NCBI GenBank assembly: GCA_025454955.1
Contig: JALONL010000018.1
Span: 1-64,000, forward strand
Direction of reading: 5' to 3'
Length of the DNA: 64,000 bases
Source: Bacteroidia bacterium
GTDB taxonomy: Bacteria > Bacteroidota > Bacteroidia > Palsa-965
The notes beneath the pieces are model-generated. The model was not told the origin of the DNA. It searched no databases and saw only the letters and a list, made by a program, of their open reading frames with translations. Position 1 is the stretch's first letter, and each line of letters starts with the position of its first letter. Both the position numbers and the translations under genes were made by a program. Shown here one piece after another: positions 53,948 to 62,730 of this stretch.

Positions 53948-55270
53948 ATGAAAAGCATTTATTCTTTTACACTCTTCGCCGCCCTGTTCGCCGGTGTTAC
54001 CGCATCAGCACAGAAGCCTGTTCCGGCCAAACCGCAGACCAAAAGTATTTTGCTGATGAATGGTGTGGCCCATATCGGCAACGGTACGGTGATTGAAAAC
54101 TCGGTAATTGGTTTTCGCAACGGAAAAATAGAACTGGTGGCCGATGCCCGCACCGTGCGTATCGACCGCACTGCGTGGGATACCGTGGCCGATTGTGCCG
54201 GGAAACATCTTTATCCCGGACTTATTGCGCCCAACTCCACGCTGGGACTTACAGAAGTAGAATCGGTGCGCGCCACCAACGATCAGTACGAAGTGGGCGG
54301 ATACAATCCACACATCCGTTCGCTCATTGCCTGGAACAGCGATTCGAAAATTATTCCCACCGTGCGCACCAATGGCGTGCTTATGGCGCAGGTAACACCG
54401 CGTGGCGGACGTATTACGGGCACGTCGAGCATTATGCACCTCGACGGCTGGAACTGGGAAGACGCCGTGCACAAGGCCGATGATGGTATTCACATCAACT
54501 GGCCTTCGTACATTGCCTACAACTGGAGCGAAAACGGGCCCGGCGGTTACGAGCGCAGCAAACGTTACCTCGATCAGCGCCACGAACTGGAGCAGTTTTT
54601 CACTGAGGCAAAAGTGTATTGCGCCCTGCCCTCGCAGCCCGAAAAAAATCTTCGTTTCGAAGGCATGCGCGGCGTGTTTAACGGCACAAAGGCTGTTTAC
54701 ATTCATGCCGATTATGTGAAGGAAATAACCGAAGCCATTGCCTTTGCGCAGAAATTCGGCCTCAAGCGCATGGTAATTGTGGGCGGTGCCGATAGCTGGA
54801 TGTGTGCTTCGCAGCTTAAAGCGGCTTCGGTGCCGGTAATGCTTAACCGCCTTCACAGCTTGCCGCAAACCGATGGCGACGACGTAAACCAGTCGTACAA
54901 AACTCCGGCACAGTTGCTTAAAGCGGGTGTGCTTTTCTGCCTGCAAAACTCAGGCGATCAGGAAGCACACGGCACGCGCAACCTGCCGTTTATGGCCGGT
55001 ACAGCGGCGGCGTGGGGCCTCACCAAAGAAGAAGCCCTCATGGCTGTGACCCTGAACAGCGCAAAAATTATGGGTATCGACTCGCGCTGCGGTTCGCTGG
55101 AGCCGGGCAAGGATGCCACGCTGTTTGTGTCGGACGGCGATGCGCTGGATATGCGCAGCAACAATGTACGCGCGGCATGGATACAGGGGCGGCGTTTGGA
55201 TTTGCGTAATGAGCAAACCGAAATGGCGGAAAAGTATCAGGACAAATACGGGTTGAAAAAGAAGAAGTAA
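53948..55270 (+). CDS. Exported amidohydrolase-like protein lacking metal ligands
   Basis: This is a 440-residue partner of the preceding gene. ATG 53948 follows an unusually strong aaaggagg ribosome site at 53933-53940 and starts a signal peptide ending near ASAQK. The family frame is kept (YPGLIAPNSTLGL near residue 84, SIMHLDG, NLPFMAGTAAAWGLTKEEAL near 352, GSLEPGKDATLFVSDGD near 389), but the HxH position is occupied by APNS, so it resembles the first half of the larger protein. It is probably a non-catalytic partner in the periplasm. Co-transcription is near certain: the gap is 13 bp. Confidence 0.82.
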   Translation: MKSIYSFTLFAALFAGVTASAQKPVPAKPQTKSILLMNGVAHIGNGTVIENSVIGFRNGKIELVADARTVRIDRTAWDTVADCAGKHLYPGLIAPNSTLGLTEVESVRATNDQYEVGGYNPHIRSLIAWNSDSKIIPTVRTNGVLMAQVTPRGGRITGTSSIMHLDGWNWEDAVHKADDGIHINWPSYIAYNWSENGPGGYERSKRYLDQRHELEQFFTEAKVYCALPSQPEKNLRFEGMRGVFNGTKAVYIHADYVKEITEAIAFAQKFGLKRMVIVGGADSWMCASQLKAASVPVMLNRLHSLPQTDGDDVNQSYKTPAQLLKAGVLFCLQNSGDQEAHGTRNLPFMAGTAAAWGLTKEEALMAVTLNSAKIMGIDSRCGSLEPGKDATLFVSDGDALDMRSNNVRAAWIQGRRLDLRNEQTEMAEKYQDKYGLKKKK

Positions 55271-55283
55271 ATAATAAGCATGT

Positions 55284-55315
55284 AAAAACCATCCTTTTCA
55301 GGGTGGTTTTTTTTT
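55284..55315 (+). terminator. Intrinsic terminator after the amidohydrolase pair
   Basis: Stem aaaccatcc (55286-55294) / gggtggttt (55301-55309) with one G-U pair and a 6-nt loop, followed by six more T. It lies 15 bp after the stop codon. Confidence 0.75.
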
Positions 55316-55322
55316 GAGGAAA

Positions 55323-55733
55323 ATGTTAGTGGGGGTGTGGAAAGGGGGGGAGGGGGATGTATCTTTGGGTGTGGGGTTAAATGAAGTAACAGAATTTGTG
55401 CGGGAGCAGCACCTTAACGAAATCGGTTTTACACCGGTCACCGATTTTCATACCTGCATGAACCGCTATACCGGTTACAAGGCATATACGCGCAATGAGG
55501 CGGCCGCTCTTAACCGTAAGCTCGCAGAGGCTGCCGCGGTTTGTGAGCAGCACGGCACCAGCATTTATCAGGTTTGTATTGATGTCTTCCACGAAATCTG
55601 CAACCACAAGCGGGAAGCCCTGGCCCTTGGCCTTGATGTGCCTCCTGAGCCACCTTTCTACCACGGGGATCCCTCTTTCTCAAATGGTTTCACACCCAAA
55701 AGAAGGGCTGCTTCAAAGCAAAAGGTTGGTTAG
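55323..55733 (+). CDS. Hypothetical protein, start uncertain
   Basis: This is an open frame of up to 136 residues from ATG 55323, directly after a terminator. The first 20 codons fall in a G-rich run and look non-coding; from about residue 22 (LNEVTEFVREQHLNEIGFTP) the composition and codon use look genuine, with a helical EAAALNRKLAEAAAVCEQHG and a C-terminal Pro-rich, basic tail. No family is recognised. It is convergent with pdxJ. It may be a decayed or very short real gene. Confidence 0.4.
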   Translation: MLVGVWKGGEGDVSLGVGLNEVTEFVREQHLNEIGFTPVTDFHTCMNRYTGYKAYTRNEAAALNRKLAEAAAVCEQHGTSIYQVCIDVFHEICNHKREALALGLDVPPEPPFYHGDPSFSNGFTPKRRAASKQKVG

Positions 55734-55782
55734 GTTTTTTGCGGTGTGTTTGGGTGTTTTTTCGGGAATTATTGGGGATGAT

Positions 55783-56502
55783 TTACTTTCCTAATTCCCG
55801 CTGATACATCATTACCACATTTTCCAGTCCGAAGTACAACGCATCGGCAATGAGTGCGTGGCCGATAGATACTTCCTGCAGACCGGGGATGTGTTGGGCG
55901 AAATAGCGCAGGTTTTGCAGGCTAAGATCGTGGCCGGCGTTGAGGCCAAGGCCGAGTTGTTGTGCGCGTTGGGCGGCTTTTACGAAAGGGGCAATGGCCT
56001 GTTCGCGATTTTGGGTGTAGTGGTGGGCGTAGCTTTCGGTGTAAAGCTCGATGCGGTCGGTGCCGGTGTCGGCGGCGCCTTCTACCATGCGTTCATCGGC
56101 GTTTACGAATATGCTGGTGCGGATGCCGTGTTGTTTAAACAGGGCAATGATCTGGCGCAGGTAGTCGCGGTGGGCGATCGTGTCCCAGCCGTGATCGGAA
56201 GTGAGCTGGCCGAGTGTGTCGGGCACGAGTGTTACCTGATGCGGGAGTGTTTCGAGTACCAGATCCACGAATTTTTGTTCGCGCGGATTGCCTTCGATGT
56301 TGAATTCGGTGGTAATGAGCGGACGAATGGCGCGTACATCGGCATAGCGGATGTGGCGTTCGTCGGGACGCGGATGTACCGTAATTCCGTTGGCACCGAA
56401 ACGTTCGCAGTCGGTGGCGGCTTTTACCGGATCGGGTGTGTGGCCTCCGCGGCTGTTGCGCAGGGTGGCTATTTTGTTGATGTTAACGCTGAGGTGAATC
56501 AT
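55783..56502 (-). CDS. pdxJ: Pyridoxine 5'-phosphate synthase
   Basis: PdxJ condenses 1-deoxyxylulose 5-phosphate with amino-acetone phosphate to pyridoxine 5'-phosphate in the DXP-dependent vitamin B6 route. It has 239 residues, the usual family length. It shows LSVNINKIATLRNSRGGHTPDP at the start, GANGITVHPRPDERHI near 34, EFNIEGNPREQ near 65, RIELYTESYA near 147 and LGLNAGHDLSLQNL near 187. It is third in a minus-strand group with the USP and antiporter genes; the gap to the antiporter gene is 44 bp. Confidence 0.94.
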   Translation of the reverse strand: MIHLSVNINKIATLRNSRGGHTPDPVKAATDCERFGANGITVHPRPDERHIRYADVRAIRPLITTEFNIEGNPREQKFVDLVLETLPHQVTLVPDTLGQLTSDHGWDTIAHRDYLRQIIALFKQHGIRTSIFVNADERMVEGAADTGTDRIELYTESYAHHYTQNREQAIAPFVKAAQRAQQLGLGLNAGHDLSLQNLRYFAQHIPGLQEVSIGHALIADALYFGLENVVMMYQRELGK

Positions 56503-56546
56503 GTATGCGCAAAAGCTGAATGCGGTGTTGATTATTACTTTCCGGC

Positions 56547-57812
56547 CTATGCCCTGGCGTTGGGTACGGCCACTTCATCCACAAACCTGCGCATGAGCGG
56601 GCCGCTGGCAATGCTGGTAATAAGTGCCATTACCACCAACGCCACAAATACAGGCTGCGTAATGAGCCCGGCTTCGAAAGCCAGTGTGCCGAGAATAATT
56701 TCCATGGCTCCCCGTGCATTGAGGCCGAAACCCACGGCAATGGCGTTGCGCCGCGACAAACCGCCCAGCCTTGCACCAATGCCTGCGCCAAGTACTTTGC
56801 CCACAAAGGCAACAATGAGCACCACACTTACAATAAACAAGTCGAAGTGCTCAATGAAGTTTACTTTTAGTCCGATTGACACAAAGAACAGCGGCGCAAA
56901 GAAATTGGTCACAAACTGGTGAATAATTTCGCGGGCCTGTTCGCGCAGGTGTACCGAATCGCCGATGGCAATGCCGGCAATGAACGAACCAAGAATGGCA
57001 TGAATGTGAATACTTTCGGTAAACGCGGCACAAAGCAGGCAAAGCCCCAGACACATGGACAGCACACCACCCGGCCACGAAAGCCTTGTTTGTATCCACG
57101 GCAGCACACGGTCGATAATGCGGCGGCCGATAAAGAGCATGAATGCGCCAAATGCAAGTATGTAGAGAATGGTATAACCCACATCGCCTTTGTCGCCGCC
57201 CATGCCGCCCACCGAAAGGATGAACGAGAAAATGAGCCAGCCCACCAGGTCGTTAAACATGGCCGAGGCAATAATAATCATACCTATGCTGGTGCGGAAT
57301 AGATTCATGTCCATCAAAATCCGCGCAATAACCGGAAGCGCCGAAATAGACATGGCCGTACCCATAAACAGGGCAAAAAGGAAATGATTCTGCGAGCCCG
57401 GCTCACAATCGAACCATTGCGGAAAATACCAGGCCAGACCAAAGCCGGTGGCGAAAGGCAAAATCATACTTCCCAACCCCGTGCTTATGGCGGCACGTCC
57501 CTGCCTGAGTACGGTGGTAAGCTGCACTTCCATTCCGGCCACAAAAAGCAGCATAATTACCGAGAGGCTGAAAATGCCGTCGAGCGCAATGGATACGTTG
57601 GCATTGGTTTTCAGCGGAAAAAGCAGCGTCGAAATTTCGGGTGCAAATGTGCCGAGTATGGTGGGGCCGAGTAAAATACCCACCAGCAATTCGCCCATTA
57701 CCACGGGCAGCTTCCATCGCTTACCAAACTCGGCCAGAATGCGCGAGAGGATAAGCATGGTGCTGATTGCCAGCAGCAGCGTAATCAGGTCGGAATGGGT
57801 GAGTTTGGCCAT
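56547..57812 (-). CDS. Cation/proton antiporter, CPA2 (Kef/NapA) family
   Basis: This is a 421-residue inner-membrane protein with about 12 helices covering nearly the whole chain, with no cytoplasmic RCK/TrkA domain at the C-terminus. Motifs include VMGELLVGILLGPTILG near residue 38, FALFMGTAMSISALPVIARIL near 147 and NDLVGWLIFS near 187, where the ND-containing helix fits the ion-binding site of CPA2 antiporters. It exchanges Na+ or K+ for H+. It is followed by pdxJ and preceded 21 bp upstream by a USP gene, a common pairing in which the USP may regulate transport. Confidence 0.88.
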   Translation of the reverse strand: MAKLTHSDLITLLLAISTMLILSRILAEFGKRWKLPVVMGELLVGILLGPTILGTFAPEISTLLFPLKTNANVSIALDGIFSLSVIMLLFVAGMEVQLTTVLRQGRAAISTGLGSMILPFATGFGLAWYFPQWFDCEPGSQNHFLFALFMGTAMSISALPVIARILMDMNLFRTSIGMIIIASAMFNDLVGWLIFSFILSVGGMGGDKGDVGYTILYILAFGAFMLFIGRRIIDRVLPWIQTRLSWPGGVLSMCLGLCLLCAAFTESIHIHAILGSFIAGIAIGDSVHLREQAREIIHQFVTNFFAPLFFVSIGLKVNFIEHFDLFIVSVVLIVAFVGKVLGAGIGARLGGLSRRNAIAVGFGLNARGAMEIILGTLAFEAGLITQPVFVALVVMALITSIASGPLMRRFVDEVAVPNARA

Positions 57813-57833
57813 ATATGCGCTGCCGGGGCAGAA

Positions 57834-58715
57834 TCAGGAAACACGCGAGTGAACAATAAGTACGTTGCAGGGAAGGTCTTCGAGAATGTATTCCATATCG
57901 TGTGTAAAGATGCGGTCGATGAGTCCGTACTTTACATCGGGCGAATTAATAACGAGCAAATCGGCTTTTTTGGTTTCGGCAAACTGGCGAATGGCGAAGC
58001 CGGGTTTTCCTTTGATGATTTTTTCGGTGATTTCGATATCGCCCTGTTTGCGGCAGCGGGTTACAATGGCGTGCATACGGTTGGCCTCTTCGTCGGTAAA
58101 CTCGCGTTTAATTTTCGATGCCTCGCCTGCGGTGCTGTCGCCGGCCATAGTCATGGCCAAACCGGGCTGATGTACTTCGGTGGCCACTACAATGTCTTTG
58201 CTGCAAATGTGTTCGGCAAAGTAAATGGCGGTGTTAATGGTGTGAATGGTTTTGGGGCTTTCGACCGAATTGACCACCAATTTTTTAAACACCGTTCCTT
58301 CTGCCTTGGGTTCGGTGAGCAGCAGCACCGAGCATTTTGCTTTGCGCGAAACGGAGCGGGCCACCGAGCCGAGGTAAAAACGCAGCATGTTTTCCTTGCG
58401 CATGGCGCCCAGCACGAGCAGATCTACAATATTGAGTTTGCAGAGATCGAGCAGGGTGGTTACAGGGTCGCCCTCGCTCCAGATGATGCGTACTTTCTGC
58501 TCGTCGATGCCCAGCCGTTCTACTAATTCGTCGAGTTTCGACTCTTTGTTGCGGGTGCGTTCGCCAATGTGCATGAGCAGCAGTTGCGAGTCGAAAGCGA
58601 GTGCCAATTTCCAGGCTTCACCCAGCACACCTTCGAGCCGGGGCGAAAATGCCAGCGCCACCCCAATCGTTTCGAACGGATAAGACGGACGGCGTTTCAG
58701 TTTCTGGTAATCCAT
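57834..58715 (-). CDS. Tandem universal stress protein
   Basis: This is a 293-residue cytoplasmic protein with two USP domains (about 13-140 and 148-290). ATG 58715 is chosen; six further codons upstream are in frame. The first domain has VDLLVLGAMRKENMLRFYLGS near 103, the USP nucleotide-loop form with a Gly-x-Ser pattern retained loosely. The second has ADLLVINSPDVKYG near 254 and ends PCNVLIVHSRVS; its ATP-binding loop looks degenerate. It heads the operon with the antiporter, 21 bp away. Regulation of the antiporter is inferred from this context. Confidence 0.82.
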   Translation of the reverse strand: MDYQKLKRRPSYPFETIGVALAFSPRLEGVLGEAWKLALAFDSQLLLMHIGERTRNKESKLDELVERLGIDEQKVRIIWSEGDPVTTLLDLCKLNIVDLLVLGAMRKENMLRFYLGSVARSVSRKAKCSVLLLTEPKAEGTVFKKLVVNSVESPKTIHTINTAIYFAEHICSKDIVVATEVHQPGLAMTMAGDSTAGEASKIKREFTDEEANRMHAIVTRCRKQGDIEITEKIIKGKPGFAIRQFAETKKADLLVINSPDVKYGLIDRIFTHDMEYILEDLPCNVLIVHSRVS

Positions 58716-58900
58716 GCACAAAGATAAATCCAAATCGGCTACAACCGGCAGCAGGTTATTGGGTTGATTTTTAGTCTGTTGGTGAAAGTGTGGAATGTTG
58801 TGTCAACTAATTTCGGCGGTATATGTTAAAAGAATGTCTTCCACAAAAAAACCGTACTCCTCAGGAAAACGTATCTTTCGCAACGCATCACCAACTCAGA

Positions 58901-59632
58901 ATGGCCATATTTCTGTTTCTGGCGGCACACTGGTTTTTGTCGCTGTTCTGCCAAACCTTTTTTCTTCACCGCTACGCCTCACACCGCATGTTTTCGATGT
59001 CGAAAGGCTGGGAGCGTTTTTTCTACCTGTTCACGTTTCTTCTTCAGGGCTCGTCGTTTCTCAATCCGCGCGCATACGCCATCATGCACCGTATGCACCA
59101 CGCCTACAGCGATACGGAAAAAGATCCGCACTCGCCTCACTTTATACGCGATGTGTGGGGACTGATGATGAAAACCAAACGTATTTACCACGATTTTGTG
59201 CGCTATAAAACGCAGCCCGAACCCATTTTCAACAGTCATTATCCCACCTGGCCCGCGCTCGACAAATTTTCCGACCGCTGGGATCTGCGTATCGCTTTCG
59301 GCATTGCCTACACGCTTTTTTATGTGTATTTCGCCACGGCCTGGTGGCAGTTTATGTTTTTGCCGCTGCATTATCTTATCGGGCCGGTGCAGGGTGCCAT
59401 TGTAAACTGGTGCGGACATAAATACGGCTATTCCAATTTCGATAACGACGATCATTCCAAAAATTCGCTGCCGGTCGATTTTCTGCTCATGGGCGAACTC
59501 ATGCAGAACAATCATCACAAAAGCCCAAACAGTCCCAACTTTGCCAAACGCTGGTTTGAGGTGGATCCTACCTGGCCGGTGATGCGTTTGCTGCATTCGC
59601 TGCACATTATTAAACTCCGCCGCACGGCTTAA
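58901..59632 (+). CDS. Membrane fatty acid desaturase
   Basis: This is a 243-residue di-iron desaturase of the acyl-CoA desaturase type, from ATG 58901 (an upstream ATG at 58823 would add 26 hydrophilic residues). Histidine boxes are HRYASH near residue 26, HRMHH near 66 and NNHHKSP near 205, with HKYGYSNFDNDDH before the last; hydrophobic helices surround the first box and residues 140-180. A TATCTTTC sequence (58877-58884), one base from the -7 consensus, lies between the two possible starts and supports the later one. It is first of a three-gene lipid cassette; the next gene is 15 bp away. Confidence 0.85.
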   Translation: MAIFLFLAAHWFLSLFCQTFFLHRYASHRMFSMSKGWERFFYLFTFLLQGSSFLNPRAYAIMHRMHHAYSDTEKDPHSPHFIRDVWGLMMKTKRIYHDFVRYKTQPEPIFNSHYPTWPALDKFSDRWDLRIAFGIAYTLFYVYFATAWWQFMFLPLHYLIGPVQGAIVNWCGHKYGYSNFDNDDHSKNSLPVDFLLMGELMQNNHHKSPNSPNFAKRWFEVDPTWPVMRLLHSLHIIKLRRTA

Positions 59633-59647
59633 CCAAACCTCTGCATT

Positions 59648-60442
59648 ATGCCACTATTACTGATGATTCTTGCGGCCACTGTGGTCTGCTGCTTAGTGAT
59701 GTTTTTTGTGTGGGTGTGGCAAAAGCGCATTGCCAACGCGGGTGTGGTGGATATTTTATGGTCGTATAATTTTCCGCTGGTGGCGGTGGTGTATTTTCTG
59801 CTGGGCGATGGATGGATGGAGCGGAAACTGCTTATCAGTGCAATGGTGCTTGTTTGGGGAATAAGGCTGGGTACGTATTTGTATATACGTGTGCTGGGGC
59901 ATATTCACGAGGAAGACGGGCGATATAAGCAATTGCGTATAGACTGGGCCCCGAATTTTGAGTCGAAAATTTTCTGGTTTTTTCAGATGCAGGCGGTGTC
60001 TAATGTGCTGCTGTCCGTACCGTTTTTGCTGGCCTGTGTGAATAAGTCGGAAGCCTTGCACCCGCTCGAAATTGCGGGAGCGGCAATATGGCTGCTGGCT
60101 ATTTTGGGCGAGGCGGTGGCCGACCGGCAGTTGCAGAAATTCAAGAGCGATAAAAGCAACAAAGGCAAAGTGTGCGATGCGGGTTTGTGGGGCTGGTCGC
60201 GACATCCGAATTATTTTTTCGAGTGGTGCATCTGGCTTGGCTACTTTGTGTTTGCCTGTGCTTCGCCGTGGGGCTGGGTAAGCATTATTTGTCCGGCCAT
60301 TATTCTTTATCTGCTGCTGCGTGTAACCGGCATTCCCATGAACGAAGAGCAAAACCTTCGTTCCAAGCCCGAAGCCTATAAAGCTTATCAGCAGCGTGTA
60401 AGCATGTTTGTTCCGCTTCCGCCCAAAAAAGCCGGTGTATGA
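59648..60442 (+). CDS. DUF1295 family membrane protein (steroid 5-alpha-reductase-like)
   Basis: This is a 264-residue integral membrane protein with six to seven helices. It belongs to the DUF1295 group related to steroid 5-alpha-reductases and isoprenylcysteine methyltransferases. Family features are RLGTYLYIRVLGHIHEEDGRY near residue 76, KSNKGKVCDAGLWGWSRHPNYFFEW near 172 and the C-terminal GIPMNEEQNLRSKPEAYKAYQ near 224. In other bacteria it occurs with cyclopropane-type methyltransferases in unusual fatty-acid pathways; NADPH-dependent reduction of a lipid double bond is a plausible role. It overlaps the methyltransferase gene by 4 nt. Confidence 0.85.
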   Translation: MPLLLMILAATVVCCLVMFFVWVWQKRIANAGVVDILWSYNFPLVAVVYFLLGDGWMERKLLISAMVLVWGIRLGTYLYIRVLGHIHEEDGRYKQLRIDWAPNFESKIFWFFQMQAVSNVLLSVPFLLACVNKSEALHPLEIAGAAIWLLAILGEAVADRQLQKFKSDKSNKGKVCDAGLWGWSRHPNYFFEWCIWLGYFVFACASPWGWVSIICPAIILYLLLRVTGIPMNEEQNLRSKPEAYKAYQQRVSMFVPLPPKKAGV

Positions 60443-61467
60443 ATATCGACAACCTGCTCGAACGTAATCTTTTGCCCGACATACTCATACGCACCGGCAT
60501 TCGCAGGCTGCTGCGGCAACGTTTGCGCGATGAAAAGCGCAGTACGCCCGATGAGCAGTATGCGCATTTCATGCAGCAGCTCGACGAGTTTTCGCGCAGC
60601 CCCGTGGCCGTAGAAACCAAAGCCGCCAACGAGCAGCACTACGAAGTGCCCACCGCATTTTATCAATACTGCCTCGGCCCGCATCTCAAGTACAGCAGCG
60701 GTTTCTGGAAACCCGGCACCACCACGCTCGCACAGGCCGAAGAAGACATGCTTGCGCTCACCTGCAGCCGCGCACAACTCGAAAACGGCCACCACATTCT
60801 CGAACTCGGCTGCGGCTGGGGCTCACTCACGCTTTACATGGCGGCGAAATTTCCGCAAAGCAAAATCACCGCCGTTTCCAATTCGCGCACACAAAAGCAA
60901 TACATCGACAGCACCGCCGCCGCCCGCGGACTCACCAACATCACCATCATCACTGCCGACATGAATGTGTTCGACACCGCACCCGCACAATTCGACCGTG
61001 TGGTTTCGGTAGAAATGTTTGAACACATGCGCAACCACGGCCTGCTGCTCGAACGCATTTCACGGTGGCTTAAGCCTGAGGGCAAACTCTTCGTACACAT
61101 TTTCACGCACAAAGCATACATTTATCTCTTCGAGTCGAAAGACGAAACCGATTGGATGTCGCGCTATTTCTTTACCGGTGGTATGATGCCGTCTGATCAT
61201 TACTTACTTTACTGGAACAAACACCTGCACGTAACCTCGCACTGGCGCGTATGCGGCGAACATTATGGCAAAACTGCCGAAGCCTGGCTGAAAAACATGG
61301 ACGCGCACAAAGCCGAAATTCTGCCACTGTTTGCGGAGACTTACGGGAAAGAAAATGTAACCAAATGGTGGGTTTATTGGCGTGTGTTTTATATGGCCTG
61401 TGCCGAGTTGTGGAATTTTGAGAAGGGGGAAGAGTGGTTTGTGAGTCATTATTTGTTTGAGAAATAG
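60439..61467 (+). CDS. Cyclopropane-fatty-acid synthase family methyltransferase
   Basis: This is a 342-residue SAM-dependent enzyme of the Cfa / coclaurine N-methyltransferase-like family. Motif I is ILELGCGWGSLTLYMAAKFP near residue 116, followed by ITAVSNSRTQKQY near 138, the EMFEHM catalytic region near 192 and LFVHIFTHK near 220. It lacks the extended N-terminal domain of classical CfaA and has a short helical one. It methylates membrane-lipid double bonds from SAM. With the DUF1295 protein it could make a methyl-branched rather than a cyclopropane product; that is inference. It converges on the next lipoprotein gene with no gap. Confidence 0.87.
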   Translation: MNIDNLLERNLLPDILIRTGIRRLLRQRLRDEKRSTPDEQYAHFMQQLDEFSRSPVAVETKAANEQHYEVPTAFYQYCLGPHLKYSSGFWKPGTTTLAQAEEDMLALTCSRAQLENGHHILELGCGWGSLTLYMAAKFPQSKITAVSNSRTQKQYIDSTAAARGLTNITIITADMNVFDTAPAQFDRVVSVEMFEHMRNHGLLLERISRWLKPEGKLFVHIFTHKAYIYLFESKDETDWMSRYFFTGGMMPSDHYLLYWNKHLHVTSHWRVCGEHYGKTAEAWLKNMDAHKAEILPLFAETYGKENVTKWWVYWRVFYMACAELWNFEKGEEWFVSHYLFEK

Positions 61468-62697
61468 TTAATCAATACTACTGCTGTTTGGATTGCAGGT
61501 TCTGTCATAATCAATTAGCCAGTCTTCTTTCTTAAAGCCTTTCAATAGCTTTCGTTGTTTGGCAGTTCCACTTACACGCATTTTTTCAAGTTTATTTGCA
61601 AATGCCGGAGTCAACTCTATTTCTTCAGCATAAATAGAATCACCACGAGTTATGTAAATGTCATTTGTAATAAAGCGATTGATTGCGTTGTTGCATGAAT
61701 AATTGGATATATGTTTTACTTTGTTCAGTAATATAATCTCAGTGGTATCGGAGAAAAATTTTAGTGTGTAGTAATAGCTAATTTTTAGGTTTGTTTCATC
61801 TATGAAATTGAATTCACTGTTAATTTCAGTTATAGCACCATAATCACTTTCTGAAAAGAAGTAAAGAGAGTGATAGTTGAATTCTGTAATTGGATCGGAT
61901 ACCTGAATAATAGAATTATTCCGGATTTTGTAGAAAGATAAATATCCGGCTCCGTACCCGGTTCCCCATCCAAAACTGGTAACTGCCCAGTATGGCCATC
62001 CTGGCTTCTTTTTTATTGGGGCAGGCCAGAAATTCCTGTTTATTGCCGAGGTTTCACCTATTGAAATATATTTCAAGCCATTCTTTTTATAAAGCCGATA
62101 TACGTGCTCCCAATGATTATCCCGAATAATTTCAATTACAATTTCTTTGGCCGGATCATCATCCAGATTTATTTGCTGAAGAACCAATTGGGAGATGAAG
62201 TTCAAACTGTCTGCCATAAACCATTTATGTGTATTGCCCCTGAATAATTTATTTGTAATGAGAGAGTCAATTTTTTCTCTTTTTATAAGAAAAGGATATA
62301 CCGCTTTTTCATTCGCGGTGTCACAAAAACTTTGAATAAATAATTGAAGTGAACGGTTTCGGATATATTTAAACGTAGAGTCAATGTTACTCGTCATGTC
62401 AGCCGGAAACGTATCATTACCAAGTATATATCCGGTTACAAGATCCTGTTGGTATCGGATTTCAGTAATTGTCAATTCGTTTTTCCATTTCGGGCTTACA
62501 AATGATAATTTGTTTCCTATTGTAAATTGGGGAATGTTTTTCCGATCCCCGATTTTAGTAATTATCCATTCTTTTTTCCATTTCGTGCCTGTAAATGATA
62601 ATTTATTTCCTTCTGCAGGCTCTGATATGTTTTTTTGCTTTGACTGTTTGCAACCTGCAATTGCGAGTAAGAAAAACAAGAAAGAAAGTATGCGCAT
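61468..62697 (-). CDS. Lipoprotein of unknown function with internal duplication (paralogue 1)
   Basis: This is a 409-residue lipoprotein with lipobox LAIAGC (Cys near residue 16). It belongs with the next gene to a lineage-specific family: both share GDTF, a YP block near 120-130, an HxWxHxYRxY block near 210 and a GWGxG motif near 243. It carries a 31-residue tandem duplication at residues 31-61 and 62 onward (NKLSFTGTKWKKEWIIT versus NKLSFVSPKWKNELTIT), seen as a 93-bp repeat in DNA. The gene is AT-richer than its surroundings. Its function is not known to me. Confidence 0.7.
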   Translation of the reverse strand: MRILSFLFFLLAIAGCKQSKQKNISEPAEGNKLSFTGTKWKKEWIITKIGDRKNIPQFTIGNKLSFVSPKWKNELTITEIRYQQDLVTGYILGNDTFPADMTSNIDSTFKYIRNRSLQLFIQSFCDTANEKAVYPFLIKREKIDSLITNKLFRGNTHKWFMADSLNFISQLVLQQINLDDDPAKEIVIEIIRDNHWEHVYRLYKKNGLKYISIGETSAINRNFWPAPIKKKPGWPYWAVTSFGWGTGYGAGYLSFYKIRNNSIIQVSDPITEFNYHSLYFFSESDYGAITEINSEFNFIDETNLKISYYYTLKFFSDTTEIILLNKVKHISNYSCNNAINRFITNDIYITRGDSIYAEEIELTPAFANKLEKMRVSGTAKQRKLLKGFKKEDWLIDYDRTCNPNSSSID

Positions 62698-62730
62698 GTG
62701 AATATTGAGTTGAGTTAAATGGTGCGCTAA

